In this document: positions 15,583-25,286 of the stretch, in pieces
Layout of the letters: every line of letters begins with the position of its first letter
Position numbering within the stretch: the stretch's first letter is position 1
Assembly (NCBI GenBank): GCA_033764435.1
Contig: JANRIX010000066.1
Location: 1-64,000, forward strand
Source of the DNA: JAEUMY01 sp033764435
Lineage (GTDB): Bacteria > Pseudomonadota > Gammaproteobacteria > Burkholderiales > Usitatibacteraceae
Length of the DNA: 64,000 bases
Direction of reading: 5' to 3'
Notes under the pieces: model-generated
Database searches by the model: none
The model's input: the letters and a program-made list of their open reading frames with translations, nothing else
What the model was told of the DNA's origin: nothing
Made by a program: the position numbers and the translations under genes

Positions 15583-15967
15583 TTCTTTTTTGGAAACAGG
15601 AAGTTGGAGGGCAGATTATAGGGCCCGATATCCCACAAACAGGCTCGAAGCAGCCGCGTCCAGTGTCGCCACTCGGCCGTAAGTCGTGTGCCTGACGCCC
15701 GTTTGAGCGCGCGAAATGGGTAGCGCTGACGTAGTCATCGTGCCGGAATCCCGTATTCAGGTGTTGTTGCGAAAATGCAATTCTTCGTAAAATCAAACTG
15801 CTAGCTGATGGTGCTCACGGGGTAGAATCAGTGCGCTCGACCGTGACCCGCAGTACTCCAGTACTGCAGTCGTCGCCGCTAGCCGGGGAGAATGGAGACA
15901 ATCCATGCCCGGGAGGACTTCTGGCGCAAAGTGCGCCAGGTGGCTAAGGCCAAAAGGGTGAAAGAAC
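15583..15967. promoter_or_regulatory. Divergent intergenic region with structured leader
   Basis: No gene is seen here. On the plus strand a promoter-like pair, TTGTTG (15764-15769) and TAAAAT (15788-15793, 18-bp gap), is followed by three consecutive stem-loops before the ATG at 15968: 15850-15867 (GCAGTACT arms), 15883-15912 (nested CCGGG/CCCGG and ATGGA/TCCAT arms) and 15921-15939 (CTGGCGCA/TGCGCCAG, AAG loop). I could not match them to a known riboswitch class. They may control translation of the giant protein or be a 5' stabiliser. The leftward promoter of dctQ must also lie here, but no clear boxes are seen. Confidence 0.4.
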
Positions 15968-18900
15968 ATGTTCCACACTATCGTTGCAACCTTGAATCCA
16001 CTACAAAGACTCCTCGGCGCGATGTCGAAAATCGGGTATCGACTCGGGTTTGTTCTGGTGGTCGCGGCGGCGGGAGCTGCTGCACCGGCCTCTGCCCAGA
16101 CCTATGCTGCCAACTGCGCGACTGCGGGATGTCATCAAGGGCAGGCGGCCAACGATCCGACTTTCGGCCGGGTGAACGCCGCCGGATCGCCGGGGATCAT
16201 CGAGCGAGCCCGGATCATCAATAGCATGGGCACCGCCGGGGTGTTCACGTTGGCCTTCCGCACGACCATTGCCAATGAGATCAGCGCTCTGGTCACCCAG
16301 ACCCAAAGCGACAACATCAACTATGGTGCAACCAAGAATTTCGACGTCAACAATCTGCTGTTCGGTGGGGTGATCGACACGCTCCAGCAGGTCAGCGGTC
16401 CGACCGTCACGCCCAGCGTGGTCGGCAGTGTTGGTCGATTCAGTTATACACACAGCGGTGGCGCGGGGGGCAACTGCAACACGCAGGCCGTGGTGGTCAT
16501 CGGGCGCGGGACGATTGACTTTGGAGGCGGTGAGCCACAGGCGAATACCAGCAATCGAACCGTCAACATAACGGTCAATCCGCCGGCAGCGCCGACGACA
16601 GCGAACGGCTCGACCACCATCGCCTACAGCACCTCTGCGACAGCGATCAACGTGACTTCGCTCGGGCTCGTCACCGGCACCCCGGCAGGCTCATCGACCA
16701 CGATCTCTCTCGGCACACCCAGCCCAAATGTCGGCACGGTCGCGGCGACCGGTCCGTCGTCACTGAACTACACCGCCAGTTCCACGGTGTATGCAGCGAG
16801 TGTCGCACTGAACTACACCGTCACCGGGCCCTGCAGTACCACTGCGACCACTCGCACGCTGACGATCAACGTGGGGCTGCCGCCCGCGCCGGTCGTTACC
16901 AATTTTGCCGGGGGGGCGACCCAGGCCGTACCGGCCACCAGCAATTCGACGTTTGACATCTCGTCCAACATTACCGGGATCGTTCAGTCGAATCCCGCTG
17001 CGACCTACAATCTGAATGTCGTGTCCGTCACACCAGGCACTGCAGGAACGACCTCGGTTGCCGGCAATGTGATCACCTTCATTCCCTCAGGCACGTACAC
17101 GGGCCCGGCGACGATCACCTACAACAAGGCCGGCCCGGGCGGCACCTCCAACAATGGAACGGTCAGCCTGGAAGTCACCTCTTCGCCGGTCGTCGCGGCG
17201 ACGAGCGCAACGACCGCGCACAACACCGCCATTCCCATCAACCTCGCTGCCTTCATCACCGGCACGGTCACCAGCGTGACGCCGTCTTCCCCGGTCAATG
17301 GCACCGCACTGGCCACCGGCCCGACGACGATCACCTTCACGCCGACGACGGGCTTCTTCGGCACAGCCACTTTCAATTACACGGCAACGGGACCCGGCGG
17401 CACGTCGCCGGTTGCGGCGACCGTGACGGTGACCGTCAACCCGCCGATTCCCACCGCGGGCGCGGGGACGGCGACCGTTCCGTATCAGACCGCGACGGCC
17501 ATCAATCTGTCCTCGTTCATTTCTCCAACAGGTGTGCCCGCAACGGTCACAAGCGTGACGCCTTCGGGAGCGACGAACGGCACTGCGACGGCAACCGGAC
17601 CGACCACGGTTACTTTTACGCCGAATGCAGGCTACGTTGGCGCAGCCAGCTTCAACTACACGGCAACCAACGTCGCCGGTACTTCCGCAGCCGGAACGGT
17701 TTCGGTGACCGTCAGTCCGCCAGGCGCGCCGGTTGCTTCTGCGGCATCGGCCACTGCCGGGGTCAATTCCCCGGTGTCAATCAATCTCAGCGGATCCGTC
17801 AGCGGAGTCTTCTCGAGTATCGCAATTGCCTCCCTTCCTGCAAACGGACTGGCTACCGTCAACGGATTTGTGGTGACGTATACGCCTTCGGCAGGCTTTC
17901 AAGGAAATGACAGCTTCACTTACACGGCAACCGGAATTGGCGGAACGTCAGCGGCTGCAACCGTATTCATTACCGTTCTGCCAGCACCAAGCATTGCGAC
18001 GCTGAATATCACGACGCCATTCAACACGGCGGCGCAGGTGAACATTGGCGCAGCGATAGCGGGAGCTGTCACGTCTTTTGCAATTGCTTCGCCGCCAAGC
18101 CACGGAACGCTTTCGGGTGGCGCCTCGGGAGTCGTGACCTACACGCCCACCGTCGGCTATTTCGGCCCTGACGCGTTTGTCGTGATCGCAGTGGGTCCCG
18201 GGGGTGCGTCATCACCGGTCACAGTGATGATCAACGTCACACCACCTCCGCCTTCACCCCTGCCCAATGCCCTGTCCGTACCGGTTGGTTTCGGCGCGAC
18301 GGTAACCATCAATCTGGCCAATGCCGTATCGAGTGTTGCCACATCCTTCACGCTGGTGACACCTCCTGCGAACGGCACGCTGATGATCAGCGGCACGACT
18401 GCGACCTACACGCCGAGAGCGGGCTTTTCCGGTCCTGACTCGTTCAGCGTGATTCCCACGGGCCCGGGTGGTGCAGGCAGCGAGACGTTCATCAATCTGG
18501 TCGTGGCTTCTCAGATTCCTGTTGCCCGCGCTGCCGCGATGACCATCAATCTGAATCAGTCATTCACGCTGGATGTCGCCGCGCTCTTAACCGGCTCGGG
18601 CATCACGGGTGTTAACGTCGTGACCCAGCCAGCTCATGGCACGGCCGATGTGGCCGGGACCAAGCTGACCTACACGCCGAAGACCGATTTCTTCGGGCCT
18701 GACAGCTTCACCTACGTTGCGTTCGGCAATGCGGGCACTTCGGCGCCCGCAACCATCACGGTCAACGTGATCGGTCGCCCGAATCTCGCCAGCGATCCGA
18801 CCATCATGGCCTCGGCCACGGCGCAGACACAGGCGGCACAGCGATTCGCCCGTGCGCAGCAGTTCAATTTCCAGCGCAGACTGGAAGCGCTGCGCAGTGG

Positions 18901-20887
18901 TCTCGCGCTAGAAGATCCCTCGCTTCCGCCGCCGGAGCAGACCAGCCTCAGGCCGCGAACGGGCACACAGACCGCAGTGGCGAATATTCGCAACCGGGCA
19001 ACCGGGGTGGCTGCTGCGCAGGACCCGTTCGCCCCATTGCAGTCTGGCAACGATGCCGCCGGCGCGGCGCCCGGCCTCGGGGTGAAGCCGGTTTCTGCGG
19101 ATGGCCCGCTGCCGCCTTCCCTGGTCAGTACGCTGGTCAGTCTTGCGACCGGCAGAAGCCTTGATCTGGCGTTGTTGAATTCCGGTACGGCGCCAAGCGC
19201 GAAAGACTCTGGCGTGAGCGTCTGGGTGGCCGGCAATGTGAATTTTGGTCGTCGAGATGCGACCGCTGATGCGAGCGGACTCAAATTCACCACAGACGGC
19301 CTGAGCATCGGTGTCGATCGCCGGTTCGGCGCCAAGTGGATTGCCGGATTGGGGCTGGGTTATGGACGGGATGACACCGATATCGGCACGGATGGATCCC
19401 GTCTGAAGGCGCGCGGATCGTCGGCGGCCGTGTATGGCAGCTACCAGCTGCGCGCCGGCACCTACCTCGATGGCCTTCTCGGTGTTGGCAAGCTGGATCT
19501 CGACACCCGCCGCTTCGTGACATCCCAAGATGCCTTTGCCACCAGCAAGCGCAAGGGCGACCAGTTGTTTGGTTCGATCGGGGCAAGCTATGACTGGCGA
19601 CGGGACGCATTGCTGATTTCGCCTTACGGCCGCATCGACTTCACTCGCGACAAGCTGAAGGCCGCCACGGAAAGTGGCGCAGGGCTCGCATCGCTCACCT
19701 ATCTCGACCAGACCCAGCGGTCAACGCAACTGGCGCTTGGCGTGCGATTGGAGATCCAGCATCCGACCGATTTCGGCTGGATCAAGCCGCGTGCCCGCAT
19801 CGAGTATCGGCATGAGTTCGAAAGTGACCGGGACGTCACCGTGGCCTACGCTGACCAGTTCCCGTCCGGGCAGCGCTATTCACTTTCTGCGGCAGGCCGG
19901 ACCAAGGATGCGCTAGCCGTCGGGTTCGGCGCTGATTTCCACTATCGAGGCGGTCTCAAGCTGGGCATCGACTATCAGGCCGTTCGCGTGAAGGGTCCGG
20001 ACAGCAGCCAGTCGGTTCGGCTCGTGCTGGTCAAGGATCTGGATGCGAAGCCCATTCCGGACAACGCCGTGGCATGGAAGACCGGCAAGGATGCCATCCG
20101 CGTCGAGACGGGCTACAGCTGGGATGACAACGTGACCCGTGCACGCGATGCCGCGAGCAAGCTGTCCGATGGCTTCGTCAATCTGGGGCTCAGCTACGGA
20201 CGCTTCTTCCCGTTGGGCAACAACAGCCGTTTCGCCGCTTCAGCCTTCTTCAGCGGCGACAAGTTCCGTGACTATCCCGGTTTGGGCAGCGCAAGTCTCG
20301 GCGCCCAGGGCGAGTACCAGTACCGAACCTCTGCTGCGTTTGATGCGGTGACGTTCGGCATCTTTGCGCGCCTCAATTTCGACGAGTTTGAATCGAGCCT
20401 GCGCGACGGTCATCGCTATGCGTTCGGTGTCAATGCACGGCGCGCATTGACGGATCGCATCGATGTCTTTGGCGAATTGGCGGGAACGGTGCGCGCGGCA
20501 AAAAGCGCTGTGTTCGACCGACGCGACTTCAGCATCCGCGGCAATGTGGACTACGCGCTCACGAAAAAGGGCACTCTGTATCTGACCGCGGAATACCGAC
20601 GCGGCGATACGGTCTCCACCGGCTTCCCGTCCCTGGAGAATCTCGACATTGCTGAAGTGCTGGTGCAGGACGACGCGTTTGACGGTCGCTACTTCTCGTA
20701 TCGCACGGATGCGAAGACCGTCATTGGGACACTGGGCTACAACCTGTCCCTGGGTCCGCGCGATTCGATCGATTTCTCCTGGCGCCGTGCTGAGGCACGA
20801 CCGCTGCAATCGCCGGGATTCCAGGTGTCGGGACCGTTCCGGTATGTCGCAAATCAGTACGCGATCATCTACCTCACGCGCTTTTGA
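15968..20887 (+). CDS. Giant Ig-like repeat surface protein with two C-terminal beta-barrel regions
   Basis: 1,639 residues. A signal peptide ends near APASAQ; the second Met (16022, MSKIGYRLG) gives a more standard one and may be the true start. Right after it comes C50-x4-C55-H56 (CATAGCH), an atypical c-heme-like motif. Residues about 200-930 are tandem Ig-like/cadherin-like modules of roughly 85-100 residues with the recurring core GPDSFTYTATGxGGTS. After a charged linker, about 1078-1350 reads as an autotransporter-type barrel (WVAGNVNFGRRDATADASG, YGSYQLRAGTYLDGLLGVG), and about 1367-1639 as a second outer-membrane-like strand array ending YAIIYLTRF with the terminal Phe. Two barrels in one chain are unusual. 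Probably anchored in the outer membrane with the repeats outside. The next gene follows after 45 bp. Confidence 0.7.
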   Translation: MFHTIVATLNPLQRLLGAMSKIGYRLGFVLVVAAAGAAAPASAQTYAANCATAGCHQGQAANDPTFGRVNAAGSPGIIERARIINSMGTAGVFTLAFRTTIANEISALVTQTQSDNINYGATKNFDVNNLLFGGVIDTLQQVSGPTVTPSVVGSVGRFSYTHSGGAGGNCNTQAVVVIGRGTIDFGGGEPQANTSNRTVNITVNPPAAPTTANGSTTIAYSTSATAINVTSLGLVTGTPAGSSTTISLGTPSPNVGTVAATGPSSLNYTASSTVYAASVALNYTVTGPCSTTATTRTLTINVGLPPAPVVTNFAGGATQAVPATSNSTFDISSNITGIVQSNPAATYNLNVVSVTPGTAGTTSVAGNVITFIPSGTYTGPATITYNKAGPGGTSNNGTVSLEVTSSPVVAATSATTAHNTAIPINLAAFITGTVTSVTPSSPVNGTALATGPTTITFTPTTGFFGTATFNYTATGPGGTSPVAATVTVTVNPPIPTAGAGTATVPYQTATAINLSSFISPTGVPATVTSVTPSGATNGTATATGPTTVTFTPNAGYVGAASFNYTATNVAGTSAAGTVSVTVSPPGAPVASAASATAGVNSPVSINLSGSVSGVFSSIAIASLPANGLATVNGFVVTYTPSAGFQGNDSFTYTATGIGGTSAAATVFITVLPAPSIATLNITTPFNTAAQVNIGAAIAGAVTSFAIASPPSHGTLSGGASGVVTYTPTVGYFGPDAFVVIAVGPGGASSPVTVMINVTPPPPSPLPNALSVPVGFGATVTINLANAVSSVATSFTLVTPPANGTLMISGTTATYTPRAGFSGPDSFSVIPTGPGGAGSETFINLVVASQIPVARAAAMTINLNQSFTLDVAALLTGSGITGVNVVTQPAHGTADVAGTKLTYTPKTDFFGPDSFTYVAFGNAGTSAPATITVNVIGRPNLASDPTIMASATAQTQAAQRFARAQQFNFQRRLEALRSGLALEDPSLPPPEQTSLRPRTGTQTAVANIRNRATGVAAAQDPFAPLQSGNDAAGAAPGLGVKPVSADGPLPPSLVSTLVSLATGRSLDLALLNSGTAPSAKDSGVSVWVAGNVNFGRRDATADASGLKFTTDGLSIGVDRRFGAKWIAGLGLGYGRDDTDIGTDGSRLKARGSSAAVYGSYQLRAGTYLDGLLGVGKLDLDTRRFVTSQDAFATSKRKGDQLFGSIGASYDWRRDALLISPYGRIDFTRDKLKAATESGAGLASLTYLDQTQRSTQLALGVRLEIQHPTDFGWIKPRARIEYRHEFESDRDVTVAYADQFPSGQRYSLSAAGRTKDALAVGFGADFHYRGGLKLGIDYQAVRVKGPDSSQSVRLVLVKDLDAKPIPDNAVAWKTGKDAIRVETGYSWDDNVTRARDAASKLSDGFVNLGLSYGRFFPLGNNSRFAASAFFSGDKFRDYPGLGSASLGAQGEYQYRTSAAFDAVTFGIFARLNFDEFESSLRDGHRYAFGVNARRALTDRIDVFGELAGTVRAAKSAVFDRRDFSIRGNVDYALTKKGTLYLTAEYRRGDTVSTGFPSLENLDIAEVLVQDDAFDGRYFSYRTDAKTVIGTLGYNLSLGPRDSIDFSWRRAEARPLQSPGFQVSGPFRYVANQYAIIYLTRF

Positions 20888-20932
20888 ACCTGCCCACGGA
20901 TGCTCCCGCACATGACTGACAAAGGTGGATGC

Positions 20933-22888
20933 ATGAAACGCAAGATCTCCGGTGCCGCGCTTTCGCGCGTGACGATGTTCGTGATGGTCCTGGGCTTGAT
21001 CGCCGGCTGCGGCGGCGGCGGCGGCGGCAGTTCCGCCGACGTCGTCCCCCAGAGCGACTTCCCGGTGACGCCCGTTGCCGGCCCTGACAGCTACCTCATC
21101 TTTCCCAATCCGCAGGTGATGCCGGACGGCAAGAAGCAGACCGTGGAGGAGGAATACGCCAACGCCTATTACGCGGCCATTGACCCGACCAACGCCAAGG
21201 ACACCCTGGCCAAGTGGAAGGCAGCCAATCAATTTGACAGCGGCACCGGGACGCAGGTCACGGTGGTGTTTGGCGACCAGCGCGATCTGGGATACGGCCG
21301 GCGCATGACCGCCCGGCAGAACACCGACGGCACGTTGGCGTTCGTGGTGGAGAACTATCTGGTCCGCACCGGGCCTGACTATGGCTACTCCAACCTCAAT
21401 CTTGAGGCCGCCATCGTTCGCGACAGCCGGCACTTCATTGGCATCAACGCCATCGAGTTCAGCCCGGGGCCGAACGGCGGCGTGAGCTTCGGCAAGTGGT
21501 ACAACTTCAGCTCGACGACCGGGCAGCGGCAAACCCTGGTCGATCTGGATGGCCGCGGCGACAAGGCCATGCCCGGTCCCTGCATCAGCTGCCATGGCGG
21601 GCGTGGCGATGCGCTGACCGCGGTGGGCTCGGATGGCAAGCGCCGTTTCAACCTGGTCCAGAACACGGTGTCGCAGACGCGTGGCGATGTCGAGGCGCAT
21701 CTCCACCCGTTTGAACCGGATGTGTTCGGCTTCTCCACGACGGCAGGATTCACCCGCGCCGACCAGGAGGCAGCGATCAAGACCATCAACAAGATGATCC
21801 TGTGCAGCTATCCGCTGCCCGCGCCGTCCACCGCACCCGAGGATGCCTGCCGCCGTCCCGCCAGTCCCAGTGAATGGCAGGGCACCGCCGCATCACTGAT
21901 CAAGGCTTCTTACGGCGGCGACGGTTTGCCGAATGCAACGTTCAAGGACGATTTCGTGCCGGAAGGCTGGGTGACGGCCGGGCAGTCGACGCTCTACAAG
22001 ACCGTTGTCGCACCCGCTTGCCGTACCTGTCACATCATGCGGGGCAACGCAGGCAACTCCGATCTCGACTTCACCACGTATGCGAAATTCGCCGGCTACG
22101 CGGACCGGATCAAGCACCATGTGGTCGATCGGGGCAACATGCCGCTGGCGAAAATTGTGTATGACGCGTTCTATTCGACCCCCGCGGGCCCGAACAACCT
22201 TGCCAATTTTCTCGAAAGCCAGGGTCTTACCGCGCGCAGCAACGGCGCGGTGCTGAAGGCGGGTCGCCCAGTGGCCGATCCTGGGCCCAGCCGCGTGGTA
22301 CGCCCGGGCGTGACGACGCTAAGTGCGTCACGCAGCCTGTATGCGAACGGATATGCCTGGACGCTGGTCTCCGGTCCTGCAGGTGCAACGCTTGGCGGCG
22401 CGACCACGGCCACTGCGACGCTGACCGCGAACACGCCGGGCAACTATGTTGTCCAGCTGGTGGCGAGCAATGGCAGTGTGCAGAGCGACCCGGTCCGAAT
22501 CACGATTGTCGTTTCGGCAACTCTGTCCCCGGCGCCCGAGGCCATCCGCTTTGCCGACATCAAGGCCATGTTGCAGGCCAGCACCTGCACCAACTGTCAC
22601 AGCGCAACCGGCACCCTCCCGCGTCCGCCCGTCTACTACACCAACACTGACCGCAACGGCGACGGCACGGTGGGCGATGCCACCGACGATCGATTCTTCT
22701 ATGAAGAGGTGCGCAGCCGGATCAATTTCCTGGATCTTGCGGCCAGCCCGCTCTTGCGAAAGCCAAGCGGCAACCATCATGGTGGCAATCTGATTCCGCG
22801 TTTCAACACCTCATCTGATCCGGGTACGGATGGCAGGCGTGATTACGATCTGGTCCTGAACTGGATCCTGAATGGAGCGCCATACTGA
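20933..22888 (+). CDS. Multiheme-type lipoprotein with three CxxCH motifs and a PKD-like domain
   Basis: 651 residues from the ATG at 20933, which has AAGGTGG upstream. The signal ends in the lipobox LIAGC (Cys26), followed by a Gly/Ser run. Heme c attachment motifs are CISCH (217-221), CRTCH (363-367) and CTNCH (552-556). Between the second and third is a PKD/Ig-like module (WTLVSGPAGATLGGATTATATLTANTPGNYVVQLVASNG). HHGGN and several lone His could act as distal ligands. This points to a periplasmic or outer-membrane electron carrier, but its partners are unknown. It follows the giant protein, which has its own heme-like motif, in the same direction; they are probably one operon. Confidence 0.75.
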   Translation: MKRKISGAALSRVTMFVMVLGLIAGCGGGGGGSSADVVPQSDFPVTPVAGPDSYLIFPNPQVMPDGKKQTVEEEYANAYYAAIDPTNAKDTLAKWKAANQFDSGTGTQVTVVFGDQRDLGYGRRMTARQNTDGTLAFVVENYLVRTGPDYGYSNLNLEAAIVRDSRHFIGINAIEFSPGPNGGVSFGKWYNFSSTTGQRQTLVDLDGRGDKAMPGPCISCHGGRGDALTAVGSDGKRRFNLVQNTVSQTRGDVEAHLHPFEPDVFGFSTTAGFTRADQEAAIKTINKMILCSYPLPAPSTAPEDACRRPASPSEWQGTAASLIKASYGGDGLPNATFKDDFVPEGWVTAGQSTLYKTVVAPACRTCHIMRGNAGNSDLDFTTYAKFAGYADRIKHHVVDRGNMPLAKIVYDAFYSTPAGPNNLANFLESQGLTARSNGAVLKAGRPVADPGPSRVVRPGVTTLSASRSLYANGYAWTLVSGPAGATLGGATTATATLTANTPGNYVVQLVASNGSVQSDPVRITIVVSATLSPAPEAIRFADIKAMLQASTCTNCHSATGTLPRPPVYYTNTDRNGDGTVGDATDDRFFYEEVRSRINFLDLAASPLLRKPSGNHHGGNLIPRFNTSSDPGTDGRRDYDLVLNWILNGAPY

Positions 22889-22926
22889 GCGTCTCGCGCC
22901 GCGTCATTGCCGCAGGCACTGTCGAA

Positions 22927-22956
22927 AAAAATGGGGAGCCAAGGCTCCCCATTTTT
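22927..22956. terminator. Bidirectional rho-independent terminator
   Basis: A 14-bp perfect stem (AAAAATGGGGAGCC and its complement) with an AA loop and A/T tracts on both sides. It separates the convergent heme lipoprotein and FecR genes. An exact 12-bp palindrome copy lies 13 bp beyond it. Confidence 0.9.
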
Positions 22957-22995
22957 GTTTGGTTGGCAGCGAATATTCGCAAGCCAAACGATTGA

Positions 22996-23730
22996 TCAGT
23001 AGTTCCTGCGCGGGCCCTGATAGTCATCCTTCGGAAAGACAAAGGGCGGGGTGCGACCAACCAGGGTTTCCACCAGCATGAGTTCCTGATCGGTGTGATT
23101 GATGAACGGCGCCGGGCGGATGTTGCGCCCGGCCGGTGCGCCGGCAACGATGTACAGCGGCCGATCGTGGTGTTTCGCCACCACGGTATCGCGGCTTTGC
23201 GGGTCTTCGTTCGACGCCACGTCTGCCACACCATAGCAGGTGCAGAAATACGTCTGGTCAGGATCTGCTTCGAGATAGACGCCCGTTCCGCGAATGCCGA
23301 TCGAAGCGATTCGGGTTCGCATCTGAATGGGCTCCTTCTTCTTTCCGAACACGGAGAGCATGCGGCCGGCAAGCAGATTGAGACCTGACAGGATCGACGT
23401 ATCGGTCTTGGACTGCTCTATCACCATGCGGCTGTTCGCTCGCATGATGAACGCGTTGTCGGCTACGGCAAAAATTACTTCGCTGTCCGGACCCGTCTCG
23501 ACGGTCGAGCCGGGACGGATGATCGTGCTCAAGTCGGCAGGCTTGCCGTCCACGGTGACCCGTCCGCTTATTCGATAGATCGAACGACCCTGGGGCAACT
23601 TGGAGGGTGCGCTGCCAAAAATCTGCTGAGCGAGCAGCTGATCGCTGATCCCAGCGCCAAAAAAACCGGCGGTCAATGCCTGCACCAGCCAGCGGCGACG
23701 CGGATCATCAACTTCATCGAAACGACTCAT
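22996..23730 (-). CDS. FecR-domain protein
   Basis: A 244-residue exported protein. The N-terminus contains DPRRRWLVQALTAGFFGAG, a possible twin-arginine signal. The central part matches the FecR domain: GRSIYRISGRVTVDGKPAD, IIRPGSTVETGPDSEVIFAVADNAFIMRANSRMVIE, LLAGRMLSVFG and RIASIGIRGTGVYLE. FecR domains occur in anti-sigma/signal proteins and also in stand-alone periplasmic proteins; no sigma-factor gene is adjacent. A CTC motif (FCTCYGVADV) and a C-terminal DUF-like strand region follow. It is convergent with the heme lipoprotein and may be related functionally, but only position supports that. Confidence 0.8.
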   Translation of the reverse strand: MSRFDEVDDPRRRWLVQALTAGFFGAGISDQLLAQQIFGSAPSKLPQGRSIYRISGRVTVDGKPADLSTIIRPGSTVETGPDSEVIFAVADNAFIMRANSRMVIEQSKTDTSILSGLNLLAGRMLSVFGKKKEPIQMRTRIASIGIRGTGVYLEADPDQTYFCTCYGVADVASNEDPQSRDTVVAKHHDRPLYIVAGAPAGRNIRPAPFINHTDQELMLVETLVGRTPPFVFPKDDYQGPRRNY

Positions 23731-24009
23731 TCATTTCTCCCGAATTCGGTGACATCTACCGACTTATAAGCACGAATCGTGCGAGCGGATGCAGGCCATT
23801 GGACCCGCTAAGGCATTGATTCTAGTTCAAGTGGACCTCGCGGTGAGGCTGTCTGTGCCCCGTCTTCTGGGTATGCCGGTGTCTGCGGGTCCATTTGGCC
23901 GGCAACGCGCTTGTGGCGCATTTTCACACCATAGCTTGTGGATGGCACCGTCGGGCACCCCTTCCAGCATGCTAAAATGCTGATTTTCAACCAAGAAAAC
24001 TGTCCGCCC

Positions 24010-25257
24010 ATGTTTTCAAAGACGCACAGCATTGCTTCCGTGGATCCCGAGCTCTGGTCCGCCATCCAGAAAGAGAACCAGCGTCAGGAAGATCACATCG
24101 AGTTGATCGCGTCCGAGAATTACACCAGTCCGGCGGTACTTGAAGCTCAGGGCTCCCAGCTCACCAACAAATATGCCGAGGGCTATCCCGGCAAGCGTTA
24201 CTACGGTGGCTGTGAGTATGTCGACATCGTCGAACAACTGGCCATTGACCGGGTCAAGAAGCTCTTTGGCGCCGAGGCCGCCAATGTGCAGCCCAACTCC
24301 GGCTCGCAGGCCAATCAGGCCGTTTTCATGGCGCTGCTGAAGCCGGGCGATACCTTTCTCGGCATGTCGCTTGCCATGGGTGGTCACCTCACGCACGGTT
24401 CGCCGGTGAACATGAGTGGCAAGTGGTTCAACGTCCTCTCGTATGGATTGAACGACAAGGAAGAGATTGACTACGCGCAGGTTGAATCGCTGGCCCGCGA
24501 GCACAAGCCCAAGCTGATTCTTGCAGGGGCCTCAGCCTACGCGCTGAAGATCGATTTCGAGCGCTTCAGCCGGATCGCCAAGGAAGTCGGCGCCTATTTC
24601 ATGGTGGACATGGCGCATTACGCCGGCCTCATTGCTGCGGGCGTGTATCCGAACCCTGTTCCGCATGCCGATGTCGTGACCTCCACGACGCACAAGAGCC
24701 TGCGCGGCCCGCGTGGCGGCATCATTCTCATGAAGGCCGAACACGAGAAGGCAATCAATTCCGCCATCTTCCCGGGTCTGCAGGGTGGCCCGCTGATGCA
24801 TGTCATCGCAGGCAAGGCGGTGGCGTTCCACGAGGCGCTGCAGCCCGGATTCAAGGCCTATCAGGAACAGGTGATCAAGAACGCCGACGCGATGGCCAAG
24901 GCGCTCATTGCGCGTGGACTGCGCATTGTTTCCGGCCGCACGGAAAGCCATGTGATGCTGGTCGACCTGCGGGCCAAGCAGATCAACGGCAAGGATGCCG
25001 AGGCGGCGCTGGGCAAGGCGCACATCACGGTCAACAAGAATGCAATTCCCAATGACCCGGAGAAGCCGTTCGTGACCAGCGGCGTGCGATTGGGCTCGCC
25101 CGCCATGACCACGCGTGGATTCAAGGAAGCGGAAGCCACGCTGACCGGCAATCTGATTGCCGACGTGCTGGACGCGCCGGCGGACGAGGGCAATCTTGCC
25201 AGCGTGCGCGAAAAGGTCGCGGCGCTGTGCCGACAGTTTCCGGTGTACGGCAGCTGA
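24010..25257 (+). CDS. glyA: Serine hydroxymethyltransferase
   Basis: 415 residues from the ATG at 24010, the normal length. It converts serine and tetrahydrofolate to glycine and 5,10-methylene-tetrahydrofolate. Visible motifs are IELIASENYTSPAVLEAQGS at the start, YPGKRYYGGCEYVD, the PLP-lysine motif VVTSTTHKSLRGPRGG and TSGVRLGSPAMTTRGF near the end. A longer frame starts at 23938, but the start chosen matches the conserved N-terminus (MFSKTHSIASVDPELW). It heads a long cluster of codirectional genes; nrdR starts 30 bp after its stop. Confidence 0.97.
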   Translation: MFSKTHSIASVDPELWSAIQKENQRQEDHIELIASENYTSPAVLEAQGSQLTNKYAEGYPGKRYYGGCEYVDIVEQLAIDRVKKLFGAEAANVQPNSGSQANQAVFMALLKPGDTFLGMSLAMGGHLTHGSPVNMSGKWFNVLSYGLNDKEEIDYAQVESLAREHKPKLILAGASAYALKIDFERFSRIAKEVGAYFMVDMAHYAGLIAAGVYPNPVPHADVVTSTTHKSLRGPRGGIILMKAEHEKAINSAIFPGLQGGPLMHVIAGKAVAFHEALQPGFKAYQEQVIKNADAMAKALIARGLRIVSGRTESHVMLVDLRAKQINGKDAEAALGKAHITVNKNAIPNDPEKPFVTSGVRLGSPAMTTRGFKEAEATLTGNLIADVLDAPADEGNLASVREKVAALCRQFPVYGS

Positions 25258-25286
25258 TTGGCGGCCACTGACTGACGGCCTGTGCA

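Noticed and set aside
15850..15967. Cyclic-di-GMP riboswitch in the leader of the giant gene
   Set aside because: The conserved core of the GEMM classes could not be found; only generic hairpins are present.
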